Below, one piece after another: positions 13,471 through 23,984 of a stretch of DNA of 64,000 bases. Source of the DNA: Agelaius tricolor (Eukaryota > Chordata > Aves > Passeriformes > Icteridae). The stretch is from assembly GCA_023055355.1 (NCBI GenBank), contig JALJCS010000034.1, positions 1,254,001-1,318,000 of the forward strand, written 5' to 3'. A program made the translations under genes and the position numbers. Each line of letters opens with the position of its first letter. The stretch's first letter is position 1. The notes beneath the pieces are model-generated. The model was not told the origin of the DNA. It made no database searches and saw only the letters and a list, made by a program, of their open reading frames with translations.

Positions 13471-13802
13471 GAGATCAGGCAAGGAGAGCGCCCCTTGGCT
13501 TCAACTTCTTGACCATTTTACATCCCAAAGCTTTGTTTCTGCTGGCTTTACCACCCAGCCCAGAAAAACCACAGCAGCAAGGTTTGGTAGGAGGCACCTG
13601 GGATGACCCTCAGGCTCCCTAACAACTTCCAGCATAACACAAATCTGGACTAGGTCTTAGAAATCAGTAATTTCTAAAGAGCTGCTCCACTTGCAGGAAA
13701 TACCAGCAGGAACTAACAATTACAAGGCATATTCCTTCTTATCAAATAGTGATCACAAAGTACATGACATCAACATGTCCAGAATGAGATCCTCAGACTT
13801 AA

Positions 13803-14035
13803 TCACAGAATCACCACAGAGTGATTTGGGTTGGAAAGGACCTTAAATGAAATCTCATTCCAACCATCTGCCATGGGCAGGGACACCTTCCACTAAACCA
13901 GGTTCTTCAGAGCCCCATGCAACCTGGCCTTGAGCACTTCCAACAGTGGGGCATCCACAGCTGCTCTGGGAAACCGTTCCAATGCCTCACTACCCTCACA
14001 AGAAATACTTTATGCCTAATATCTAATCAATTTAT
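13803..14035 (-). mobile_element. CR1 LINE, 3'-end fragment
   Basis: Read on the plus strand it starts with the inverted CR1 tail (CACAGAATCAC-like). It continues with the conserved GGTTGGAAAGGACC block, a CATGGGCAGGGACACC block and the segment ending in CCTCACTACCCTCAC and CTAATATCTAATC. This is the typical 5'-truncated 3' end of the chicken-repeat-1 retrotransposon found throughout bird genomes, here on the minus strand. It encodes nothing functional. Confidence 0.93.
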
Positions 14036-14766
14036 ACACCATGTTTCACAGGGAAGATCCCAGCTGCCCTTTCTCAGGGAAGAGCCTCTTCAATAAAATG
14101 GCAGAAGTATTTACCATACAGAAGATCCTACCTTATCCAACAATGGACAGTTATTCATAGATAAGCACTGTCAAAGGAATACACAACCACCTCCAGACAC
14201 AAGCAAGTGCTTAGGAAATTAAAGGGAAATTTTGCAATTGCTCTCTAGAGCAAAAAATGCTGTAATACATTTTTAAACATATCTCTTAATGGCTCTAATT
14301 CACCAAATTTAACATAAAACAGACTACTTCCTTTCAAAATGAAGTGGTCTACATATTCCATAGAAATGGAAATTTTTAGGGCTCTAGGTATTTTAACTTC
14401 TACCTTATAAATATTTCTATATGTAAGCAGTAATAATCACAGCCAAGGTACTCACTTCTACTTTCTATAAACTGTATTACAGCAGATCAGACTAAGAATT
14501 GTTTTAAAATGTTATTTGTAATAGATGGTTTCAGAGACAAGCACAGGAACTAATCACATTTGAATTAAAATCAAATTCATACACAGACCTTGCATAAAAC
14601 TCAGCAACTAGAAGTGCTGCACTATCTCTCAAGTTTGTTAAAAAGGCAATTAAGATGCATCCATTCCTCACTGGAGTCACCAAGAAAAAAGTGAGAATCA
14701 TTCCAAATCTGCTAATGCCATTGATGGTACTGTGATAAACGCCCATGGATTAGCAGTCAAAATATT

Positions 14767-14772
14767 TTTAAT
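14767..14772 (-). terminator. Candidate poly(A) signal of MGARP (ATTAAA)
   Basis: The common variant hexamer ATTAAA on the minus strand, 83 bases after the exon 4 stop codon. This would give a short 3' UTR for the main MGARP transcript. The assignment is positional only. Confidence 0.4.
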
Positions 14773-14854
14773 CTCAGTTTGATCTGTGTTTTAGACATAT
14801 CCAGATATATTCAGAACCCACAACACACACACACTCAAAAACTACATTCATAAA

Positions 14855-15141
14855 TTAACCTTGAACTGCAGCAGCTTCTGAATTATCAGCAAGTTCCAAA
14901 TTAGCATCAGCTTCTGAATTAGCAGCAGCTTCCTGCTGTGCTTCCTCCATGGCATGGGATTCCTCTGGAGGCAGTAAGTCATCCTCCCCTCCAGCTCCTG
15001 GGGGTACCCCAGCAGTCTCCTCCTGTGCTGTGGGTGCAGCACTCTCCTCCTGTGCTGCAGGTTCCACAGCAGCTGCTGCCTCAGCTTCCCCCGTGGTCTT
15101 CTCTGCTCCAGTGACTTCCTCCACCTCTTCTGCATCACCTT
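14855..15141 (-). CDS. MGARP: MGARP exon 4 (acidic C-terminal region, stop)
   Basis: Encodes residues 98-192, very rich in Glu and Ala, ending in VQG and TAA. The acceptor is TCCTTAG. It contains a 9-residue tandem duplication (AQEESAAPT then AQEETAGVP), visible in the DNA as a 27-base period. A possible donor overlaps the last Gly codon at 14859-14858, which would allow the alternative last exon at 3266. Confidence 0.9.
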
Positions 15142-18100
15142 CTAAGGATTTATTCAATACAGTAAAGAGAGTAAAATGCATGCATGCAACAAAAAAATTC
15201 ACCAAATACTTTTTATCATCATCATCCTCATTTAAATTTGAAGTGGAAAGCTAAGATTTGGGATCAGAATTGACGAAAAGATCAATAATGAATCCCCCAT
15301 ATTGTCTAATGTGGCATAAAAAAGCTATGTTTATAAGATGAGGAAACCATATTCTTAATTACTGATTTCATTACACGTTTCAGTGCAGTAAGAAAATAAA
15401 CTTAAAGCAGGTGTTGGGGGTGCAGTGAAGGATAAAAAGGACAGTGTCAAGTGTTGCTTCCAAGCCCTCTGCTGAAGGGCCAGTGATGGTACACACACAG
15501 GTGCCAGAGGGAGCATGGCTCTGTGGAATTACCACGTGGGGAACAAGACATTTGGTCTTACATAGGTAAGAAAATAACTTGCTAATTTCCAGTGGTCAGA
15601 GCTCGCTTTTTTAGATATATGACCACTTATGACTGACTATTTTCTTTTTATAACTCACAACTCCCTTTTAAAGACTTGTTTACACCACTATGGGTCCAAC
15701 TCCTTAGAACCTGAAAAACAGTGTTTTCCAGTCATGCATCACTTCAAATTCAGCTGAGACAAGTCATGAAAAACTAACAGCACAAAGCAACAGAGATGCT
15801 AAACCACCATGCAAACATGCACTAACATCAAGTTCACAAAGGAAAAGTTATACACCAACTGTTCATCACAAGTTCACCACTAGAACCAACTCACCATGCA
15901 AAAAAAAAAAAAAAAAAAAGAACTGGAAATAAATTTGTAACCAAGTGTAAACCATGTGAGAATTTAAACAAAAGAGCTTAAAGAGACATAGTCAGAGTTT
16001 GTTTGATTCTTTTGTATCTGTTTAAAAACCAAACAGATCAGTTTCATTTCTATGCCAGTGAAAGCCTATAATTTGGTGCTCAGGTTTCAAGACAAGTCCA
16101 TTCATTGCTCGGTAAATATCAAAACTTTGCATTATGCAACCTGACCATGTCCCTTTAAGGAAACATTGTTTTAAAAACCCCCTTAATTCATTACACAAAG
16201 AACAGGCTAACAGCCAAGATCAGCATTCAGTACACTTTATTGGACAGTCAAATATAGAGTGCATTCACTCAGAGCAGCCAGCTTCTCCATCTCAGAACTG
16301 CCTCCTACAAAGCAGATTCAGTAATAAGCTCAATATGGTTTGGCCTTGCAAACATAGGTAGCTCTTTAAAAGTCTCACACAAAAGGAGTTTTACAATAGA
16401 AGGTACAAAGTCATCCCAAGGTAGGCTGCAATGTACTCAATGGTACACGATTGTCCTTTGTTTGTATTTAACTTCCTCAGGTTTGCAAAGAGATTTCCCT
16501 TGTGTCTGGAAAGTGTAAAAGCAGAGCATACATTAGAAAGTCTGGAAAGTGTGAAAGCAGAGTATAGATTAGAAAGATTGAATCAGCTTACAACAAGTTA
16601 AAAAGAAAAGTCATAGCTAAAAAAAAAAGAAATCAGGAACAATCTTAAAGGACACAAACAACAAACGGAAGACAAAACTCACTAAATAAGCAAGGAGAAC
16701 ATCCTGCAAGCCAAACATCATTTTACATTTGAAATGATGTCCCAGATTTTCTACTGCTACTTTGAGTCAGGCCTCTTCCAGGGGCTTTTTAAATCCCTCC
16801 CTAATTTGAGAGTAGCTTTCAGTTAAAACGAGCCACAGAAAATCTGCTATCAGATCTCTTTCTAAATGTCTGTTATCATTAATTAAATATTAATTAAATA
16901 TTAATAAATTCGACCCTCTAATAAACAAAGAACCCTAGTATGATTCTTTCTCTTGTTTTGACAGACATGTTTGCTTTGTGCAGTTCTCTGTAACAGACAT
17001 TTTGGGTTCGGGCATAAGGGGAGAATTTTCTCCCACATGAGAAATCACAAAAATCCTATCAAAGAAATCTCTGATCAGCTGCTCTCTAGCATTAAGTTCT
17101 TCCACCTAGGAAGTTCTTTCACCAGAGGCAGCAAATATGCCATGAACATGCTGCTTGGCATACTGCTTTTCTATCCATCGCTTCATAGGGTTACCAGCTC
17201 TGCTTTAGAGCTTATTTTAAGCTTGATTTAATGTGCCCCTAAAAAAGTATCAGGATACTTTGAGAACAGAATTTTTAACTGCTCTCATCAGCAATGCTTA
17301 CTGGTAAAAAGTATTAAGGACTGACTCTAAAGAATGCACAGGGAAAGAAACTGCAATGGCACTTGTGGGAAAAGCAATACTATTCCAACACTCTGTGACA
17401 AGATAAACACACAAATATGGCTCTGCAGGGAACAGGAGAAAAAAGGGCAGGAAGAGGGATGTTAACTCTTTTGAGAATGCACACAGAGGATTCCGTAGGA
17501 AAAGTAAGAACAGAACTGATGCTCATTCTTTATGTTCTGTTCTCTTGGGTGCACACAGCTGGGAATGAAGAAGGGTTTAAAAAAGGAGCTGATTCAACGG
17601 TGGTTTTGTACTGTGAATTGGAATGAACTACTCAGAAGTCCAACTAAAAACTCTGGGTTGAGCATTTATTCAGAAGTCAAATATTGAAAATAATACAGGA
17701 AACAAGTTTCAACTGTATTCACTGAATGGCCTTAGAAGCATTTTGGACTTGTTACTATCAGTAAAAAGGGAGGCAGCAATCATCTGCCACTGGTTGTGAC
17801 ATTTATGTGACTTATTAAGCAGCAGGTGATGGGATGTCTGCAGAGTACCCAAGATCAGCTGCTGAGCACTCAGTGCTGTGGGTATTTCACTCCAGCATGT
17901 GGAGAGGCCAGGGCCAAAACTCAGTGCACCTTAGGAGAAAAGAGACATCACTGGGAATATGTGGGAAGGTGTGCTTAATGCTCCCCCATTCTCCCACTGT
18001 GGCAGTCAGAACGTAATGAGGGTAATCCTCACTTGTGTCCTGAACAGCAGGACACCAGGTCCCTGGAGAGATCTGCTTTGGTCCTCATTACATTTTCTAT

Positions 18101-21100
18101 TTTAGGGACAAGGAACGATTGCAAATTGTGGCTGAATTCTCAGCATTTATTTTAACAATTGAGTTTTAAAACTAAACTGCTTTCTTTTTTTGGAAATTAA
18201 GATATTTTACTACTTTAAATCTTAAGGTCTGTAGTTTTAATGTTCTGAAACTAAAGCATGTGTTGTAGAAGTTCAAGGCTAACAACCTCTAAAGGAATAA
18301 TTATAGAGGCAGACAATTTAAACCATGCTCTCACACTGAAGACAAAATTTAAACTCCTGATACTTTAATCAAATGTATTCTTTGTGTGCATGCAAATATA
18401 TTAAAGCAGTTCTTAGAAGTCAACAGTATAAAAAAGAAAGGAAGAGCTTCAAGTGCTCTGGCTTCAATGCTTAATTCTTTTAAATAACAACCAAAAAAAT
18501 ATTTAAATATCCTTAAGAAATTTTCCTAACTGTTTTCCTAGCAAGGCCATGCTTGCCAAAGTTCTACCTTTTACATTAATGTGAACTTAACATCAATTAA
18601 CACTAATTGATGTAGACAGGGACAACATTCCCTTACAAGTATTTGAACTAACACAGTCTAATTATTCAAGCATGAAGAGCTAAGTAAGGATTTGCTATAC
18701 ATTTAGGTAATGCCTGCATTTCATCTAACCCCAAATGGGAAAAGACAAAATCAAAGCTGTAGGACAAAAAATTGATGCAAGCTAATTTTTTAATGTAGGT
18801 TATTTTCCTCTATTGAACTGTATTTCCTGATGGCATGTGGCCTGAAGCCAACCTGTTGACTAAGAAAAGATATTATCTTCTCCCCCCACTGAAAACAAAA
18901 GAACAAAATTGATTTTGACAGCATTATGTATTCAGTCAAGTTTCATTAAGCTTCCAGTAAATCAAATAGCCATTATACAATTAATGGTATTCACACATCA
19001 ACTCTTCCCATTCAAAGAGGCTCCACAGGTGGATCAAAGACCAGATTAATGCCTGAACGCTAAGGCCACGACCAAAATCCGTGCAGCAGCAGCAGCTTTG
19101 TAACAGAGCAATACTGTACAAGCAGCCCTGCCTTCAGTCCCACTCACACAGTTCAGACAAGGACGTGGACAGTGCTAAAGCCTGATTAGACAATACAGAA
19201 ATCTGTTCCAAATCCTCATGTACCCAGGGAACAAGAGAAAGCAGCTCAACTCACCCTTTCTTGACCAAGGATTGCTTTTCTGCTCCTCGGCTCTCTCAGG
19301 AAGAATATTTGTATTTTCAACAAACTTGCTGCGGGGTGAACTGACTACTCTGTAGGCCTGAAAGGGAATTATACCTGAGTTTACAGCTACATCCCTACAA
19401 ATTAGCCAAACACAAAGAGGGAAGAGGGAGAGAAGGGATTTTCAGCAAGTGCTACTGCCCATCTTAAAATGTATATAAAATTTATCCAAAGCAAGGTTTA
19501 AAAAATTAATAATCTGCTAAACTAATATCTTTATGTATTTCATATTTCTCCATTGTTAGAAAGCAAATACAATATACCATGCAGCTTTTGAAGTGCTGCA
19601 GGGTTTCAGGAACTGAAAACAGCATTTTAAAAGATAATTACATTAAGATTTCTATGTTTGTAATGTGGCAAAAATGTGACAGGAAGAGACTATGCTATTC
19701 ATCCAGAAATGCAATCATATGCGTTTGATATTTTGAACAAATAGCTACTTACCATTCAAGAGGATTATTTTGTGGGACAGGGGAATATGTACATCTCTGG
19801 GGTGTGCTAGGCACTATCTCAGATCTTGGGGGAGAGGGACAGAGGTGAGCTATAGAACGGAGGATTTAGGGATGTGAAGCACAGAATCACATACATTTAG
19901 AAGCAGGGAGGAGAATGGTTACTGAAAAGCTTAACAAGACCAGGTGCTTACAAAACTTTAACACGCTTCCCTGAAGTAACTAATGCTGTTATCTTCCTTT
20001 TTTGTGCCCAAATTAACAAGGCTCGTATCTTCCCCTTGCAGCTGCAGATTGCTTATTTCACATCTGCCTCGCCCCCTTTGAAACACTGCTCATGTTTCTG
20101 GTGGACAAGACAAGGCGAGGGCTTAGAGACAGGTGCCTCACTCAGTCTTTGGACACGTTCATTTCACATAGTTTTAAACATGCTTTCCACCAGGAGTGAC
20201 CCAGCACTACTTCTCAGAGTAACAGTAAACCAGGCAAGCAATAGGCTTTCACCTTCACTAAATCCTCCTAAGCTGATTTCTAAGTTAGGCTGCACTTAGC
20301 TACGATATCTGCGCTCTTTGATGGTTTGCATCTTGACCATACTCTAACCCATCACACACCTTCCACCACGCCAGCTCAGAAAGCACAAACAGCTCCGTCC
20401 CCAAACACTTACATAAAATAAACCACCAAAAGCAGCAACACCAGCAAGGAGATAGATCATCATGCTGTCTCTGGAAGAGCCAGGAACACTCCCAGATGAC
20501 ATCTGCCGAGGAGGCGCTACAAAAACCATCAGGTAAAGTGATGTAAAGTGCTGCTAAAATACGATCACAAAAAACAATTATGGAACCTGAACTCTGTATG
20601 GGAAAGGATGATTGAAAAAGGTTATAAAAACAGATGTTGATGCATATTAATGTATCCTATGACTGAGTAACACAGGGTGTGGTGCTCCATGGCTGAGCTC
20701 TTCCTAAGAGGTGTTTTTCTGTGAACAATGCTGTCTACCATCAGCTTCCCAGTACTGGGCACAGTCTATATAGACTAAGGAATGTTTAAAAAAAAAAGAA
20801 GGAATGTAAAAAGCTCCTGACTAAGTTAGGTAAAGTAATTATCAGTCCTGATTCCTTATGATCAGCAGAAGTAATGAATTCTCTCTTCAGGGCAATAACA
20901 GGGAATCTTTTAAAAAGCTTTTTCATTTGAATTCGTGTTCTTTCACTCTCAGACTGCTGACACTTTGATCCATACCCTTCACCTCGTGAATTGGCCAACA
21001 GAGCAGAGAGGCAGAACTACAGAGTTTTTCACCTGACTCGATACATATTAACTGTAACAGCAGTGCTACCCATTCATTTGTTATGAACTGATTCTTACTA

Positions 21101-21983
21101 CAGTCTTGGATTCATCTGTACACCTCAAAAAGAGAACCATGAAAAACACACGTAATTCTCTTGGTCAACAATGCTTTCTGCGGAATTTTGTGACTCGATC
21201 CCAGATGAGAAATGTCTCATTGAAAAAGTGCTAATGAAAAATAAAATAGCTCTGAGCATTGCAATTGACAGCTGCAAAAACCATCGCAATGTCAAAACAT
21301 TGCCATCGTGTGCTAGGTTATGTTTAGCATCATCTGTCTCATGACACAATTCTCAGACTCCAATAGCCGGGCATCCTCATGGATTTGCATACATTTATAT
21401 TTTCGTTCAGCAGCAGTGTGTCTTTAACCCTCCGCCCTGGGGCAGGCAGCTATAGGACAGTGATCAGCAAGCTGCCATCGCCCAACGCGGCTGGCAGAGG
21501 GTTTTTTTGCCAGTGGTTACACAACCCCTGATGCGCCAAAAGCCATGGTTGTGGCGCACCGGGTCTGCTCCCGCTCCCTGCCGCGGCCCCGCCGCTCCGG
21601 CTGCCCCACCGGGGGGGTGCACCCCGCTATTTTATAAGGAAGGGAAGGCAGCAGCGGCCAGCGCTTTGCCATGGGGCGGAGGGTCCCGGCCCGGCTCGGC
21701 TGCTCGGCGGAGGGCTGCAGAGGGCAGCGCCGGAGCCCCGGGTGACCGAGCAGCCGTGCCCGGCTGCCGCCCGCCCCCGCCGCACCTGTCCCGGCCCCGC
21801 GTCGCCCCCGCCCGCGACCTGGGCGCATCCCCCGCGCCGCCGCCACCCGGAGGGCGCCCCGTCCCGGCACCCCGGGCCCGCTCCCCGGCCCCGCGTACCA
21901 CGCTGCTGGAGGCGGCTGGCGGCGGCAGGAGCCCTGCTCAGGCGGGCGGCCAGCGCCTGCGAGGCGGCCCTGCACAGGGACAT
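14855..21983 (-). CDS. MGARP: MGARP: mitochondria-localised glutamic acid-rich protein (4 joined exons)
   Basis: Joined coding exons are 21983-21899, 20516-20413, 19357-19255 and 15141-14855 on the minus strand, giving 192 residues (human about 240). The start lies in a perfect Kozak context (GCCACC before ATG). Residues 1-33 are rich in Ala, Arg and Ser with no acidic residue, as in a mitochondrial presequence. Residues 48-65 form one hydrophobic segment (MIYLLAGVAAFGGLFY). From residue 98 the protein is Glu/Ala-rich, as the name implies. All junctions are GT-AG and the phases agree. The family (also called HUMMR/OSAP) lies in the mitochondrial membrane, and is linked to mitochondrial transport under low oxygen and to steroid-producing cells. 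Position next to NDUFC1 and NAA15, on this strand, matches human. The acidic tail is poorly conserved, so identification rests on layout, the exon 2 segment and neighbours. Confidence 0.92.
15901..15919. repeat. Poly(A) run
   Basis: Nineteen consecutive A bases on the plus strand inside MGARP intron 3. No retrogene is recognised in front of it. Confidence 0.85.
16505..16576. repeat. Two-copy 36-base tandem repeat
   Basis: Copy 1 is 16505-16540 and copy 2 is 16541-16576. They differ at 3 of 36 positions by direct comparison, so the duplication is fairly recent. It is intronic. Confidence 0.9.
18590..18613. repeat. Perfect inverted repeat (10-base arms, 4-base loop)
   Basis: Arms ACATCAATTA and TAATTGATGT flank ACAC. 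The palindrome ACATTAATGT lies just before it at 18573-18582. It can form an AT-rich hairpin; no known element is recognised. Confidence 0.8.
19255..19357 (-). CDS. MGARP: MGARP exon 3
   Basis: Bounded by a TTTCAG acceptor and a GTGAG donor. Encodes residues 64-97, starting AYRVVSSPRSKFVENTN right after the hydrophobic segment and ending NPWSRK; the last base belongs to a split Glu codon. This is the juxtamembrane part, basic then mixed charge. Confidence 0.92.
19358..20412 (-). other. MGARP: MGARP intron 2
   Basis: A GT-AG intron of 1055 bases. I see nothing else of note in it. Confidence 0.85.
20413..20516 (-). CDS. MGARP: MGARP exon 2 (transmembrane segment)
   Basis: The acceptor is TTTTTGTAG and the donor GTAAGTG. 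Encodes residues 30-63 plus the end of a split Ala codon: PPRQMSSGSVPGSS, then the hydrophobic MIYLLAGVAAFGGLFY. The MSS...PGSS...MIYYL pattern is the best conserved part of MGARP as I know the human protein. Confidence 0.94.
20517..21898 (-). other. MGARP: MGARP intron 1
   Basis: A GT-AG intron of 1382 bases whose 5' part lies in the MGARP CpG island. No other exon is seen. Confidence 0.85.
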
Positions 21984-22280
21984 GGTGGCGGAGCAGAGCG
22001 CTCGAAGCCGGCTCTCAGCTGCCCGTGGCGGCGGGGATGCGGCGGCGGAGCCCGGTCCCGCCTCGGGTGCCGGGGGCGGGCCGAGCCGCAGCCCCGCCCC
22101 GCGCACCTGGGCGCCGCTGCCGGCCGGCGCTGCCGCGGGCACGGCGGGGACGGAGCGGAGACCCGGCTGCGGCGGGAGGGGAAAGCGGAGCGCACATGGG
22201 CCGGGGCCGCGGCTGCCCACAGCCACCTGCCCCGCGGCAAGCAAGCGGCGTTCGGTACCGACCGCAACAAATGACCCGCG
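21540..22280. promoter_or_regulatory. CpG island at the MGARP start
   Basis: Very GC- and CpG-dense sequence covering MGARP exon 1 and its upstream side, with abrupt AT-rich flanks. The large overlapping open frames on both strands are a composition effect. It is taken as the MGARP promoter and 5' UTR; no TATA box is seen. Confidence 0.85.
21899..21983 (-). CDS. MGARP: MGARP exon 1 (presequence)
   Basis: Begins at an ATG in perfect Kozak context and encodes 28 residues (MSLCRAASQALAARLSRAP...) plus one base of a split codon, followed by a GGTACG donor. Four Arg and no acidic residue fit a mitochondrial targeting sequence. Confidence 0.9.
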
Positions 22281-23113
22281 ATCATAGGGATGGCACGGAG
22301 CAAGGACAGGGACGATAGGGAGCAACTGCTGTTTTACTTAAAAAGGAATTTCTCCAGGAGAAAAAACCCCAAAAACAAATCAAAGAAGAAATGAAGTAAA
22401 TTGACGGCGGCGAAGGGCACTGGGGTTAAGCACGGTGCCAAAGGCGGTCGGGGCTGGCAGTGAATCGCTGCTCTGGGACCATGGCCTCTGCCACAGTGAA
22501 GGGGGGGTCTCCGGGTCAAACCTGCGCAGCTCCCCTTGTCCCAGCTACATTGCTAGGCAGGAGCCCTGTTTGTCCTCCTTTCTCTGTACAGAGCTTCCCT
22601 AATGATCATCTAATGCCATCGCAGTCTGCCATGATGGCCTCTTTCCAGCCTTTGTCCTTCACTGACCTTGATGCACAGAGAGAAGGCACAAGTGTTCAAA
22701 GGCAGTGCTCACACCCAACACTGACATGGGCTGTGCAGTCCTGCCCCTTTCAGGCATGGCCAGTCCCCAAAAGGCTCACAGGAAAATGCATATTGTAGCA
22801 TTTATACAGATCCTATTCTTATATTTGCTTATTTAACAGTGAAAACGACGGCAGAGCAAGACTACACTTCTGGAATATTTACTGAGCTTCATCTGAACTG
22901 ATGTTTAATTTTACAATATACCTTCCAGAACAGCAAAGACAGTTTGGAAAATAAGACTGATAAACTATGAAATGGAAATGGAAACATAAAACAACTTCAA
23001 CCAGCAGAATGAAATATTAATGGTAAAGAAAGTAGTTTCAGGTTTCTTCTAGACTTGATAATTTATTTTTAATTATGCACATGAAATGTATGAACACACA
23101 TGTAATTAGATAA
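22281..23113. other. Interval between the MGARP promoter and NDUFC1 3' sequences
   Basis: No supported gene. The open frames seen here have no motif and no splice partners. The left edge may contain upstream MGARP regulatory sequence. Confidence 0.6.
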
Positions 23114-23206
23114 CTTTATACTTCTTCTGTGCTCATTTATTCATAGGACAACAACCATATACACTTGGCTCCGTAGTGCACATCTCTTTGTGACCATGTC
23201 ATCAGC
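23114..23206 (-). other. Possible spliced 3' UTR exon of NDUFC1
   Basis: On the minus strand a long pyrimidine tract ending in TTTTTTTAG precedes position 23206, and an AATAAA signal (TTTATT at 23136-23141 on the plus strand) follows within 70 bases. A consensus donor (GTAAGTAC) overlaps the NDUFC1 stop codon, so splicing to here would restore TAG exactly. The right part is 80% identical to 23454-23493. No transcript evidence is available. Confidence 0.35.
23146..23185. repeat. 40-base local duplication, copy 1
   Basis: Matches 23454-23493 in direct orientation at 32 of 40 positions, compared base by base without gaps. Confidence 0.8.
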
Positions 23207-23453
23207 CTAAAAAAAGAAAAGAAAAAATTCTTGGCAATAAGAAAAATAGATGTGATCAAAGTGGCAAGAAACATCTCATAACATCCTGCATTTTTATCTG
23301 GAGAGGAATGTTTGTGGGGAAAAACAACCACAGCACCACACGTTTTTCTATAGTATAAGGACTTTTATCATGTTAATTCATTCCTCTGAGGCCATAATCC
23401 CCCAAGACTTCTTAGCTGGCAGAAATACAAATTACGTTTCTTTTACTGGAAAG

Positions 23454-23493
23454 GGACAATGACCACACACACTTTGCCCTATAGTGCACATCT
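23454..23493. repeat. 40-base local duplication, copy 2
   Basis: Partner of 23146-23185, about 300 bases apart. Both copies end at TAGTGCACATCT on the plus strand. Confidence 0.8.
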
Positions 23494-23613
23494 ACAGGCA
23501 CAGACCCCACTGTACACATGTTAAAAGGAAAACCAAGGTGAAAAGAGAAGCTATCATTAGTCACTCTTGTTTCCTTGCCACTGAGCCATTTATAAGGCAT
23601 TCAATTTACAACC

Positions 23614-23623
23614 TTTATTTATT
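23614..23623 (-). terminator. NDUFC1: Poly(A) signal of NDUFC1 (overlapping AATAAATAAA)
   Basis: Two overlapping canonical hexamers on the minus strand, about 280 bases after the NDUFC1 stop. This gives a simple unspliced 3' UTR. Confidence 0.7.
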
Positions 23624-23903
23624 GCAGACACTCTAAGAGATCTGTTATTTTCGAAGAGTTTGCATGTTCAAGATGGAAAGCTAAGAGGGAATACACACAC
23701 AAGTGAATATATGAAAATACAGATCAGCCACCTTATCATTTTAAAGCTGGGAATGATTTAAAAGAATAGCAAAATCCAAAATGCAAAGTACTGAGGAAAA
23801 AAGAAGACTAGAAGTCAGCTGAGTATCTTGACTCGTAAAAGATGTCAAAGATGCTCAGAATTTGTGTTCAGCTAAGTCAGAAGCATTGGTATGTGTGTAC
23901 TTA

Positions 23904-23984
23904 CTATGAACATTGTTTACACTTATGTGCTGTGGCTTTTCTTCTTTCATACTCCATGACATCTTCATTATGCTGCTTGATAAG
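23904..23984 (-). CDS. NDUFC1: NDUFC1 exon 3 (C-terminus)
   Basis: Acceptor TTTTATAG, then LIKQHNEDVMEYERRK, a signature of the family, followed by a ten-residue tail and TAG. Confidence 0.94.
   Translation of the reverse strand, partial: LIKQHNEDVMEYERRKATAHKCKQCS

Larger units (their letters stand above)
3267..14766. other. Long non-coding stretch left of MGARP exon 4
   Basis: This is an intron of MGARP if the exon at 3220-3266 is used, otherwise intergenic DNA. It contains an (AAC)n run, two (TTTG)n runs, a CR1 copy, GC-rich blocks near 5.5-6.15 kb and 13.1-13.47 kb, an exon-like plus-strand segment at 11280-11380 and an open minus-strand segment at 4687-4880. These are treated separately. 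No conserved gene is recognised in the rest. Confidence 0.55.
15142..19254 (-). other. MGARP: MGARP intron 3
   Basis: An intron of 4.1 kb between exons 3 and 4. It holds a 19-base poly(A) run, a two-copy 36-base tandem repeat, an AT-rich (ATTAA) stretch near 16877-16910 and a perfect 10-base inverted repeat at 18590-18613. No other exon is recognised. Confidence 0.8.

Noticed and set aside
21507..22325. Several 100-255 codon open frames on both strands around MGARP exon 1
   Set aside because: All are explained by the GC-rich CpG island. Only the short MGARP exon 1 frame has a Kozak start, a donor and continuation in exon 2.
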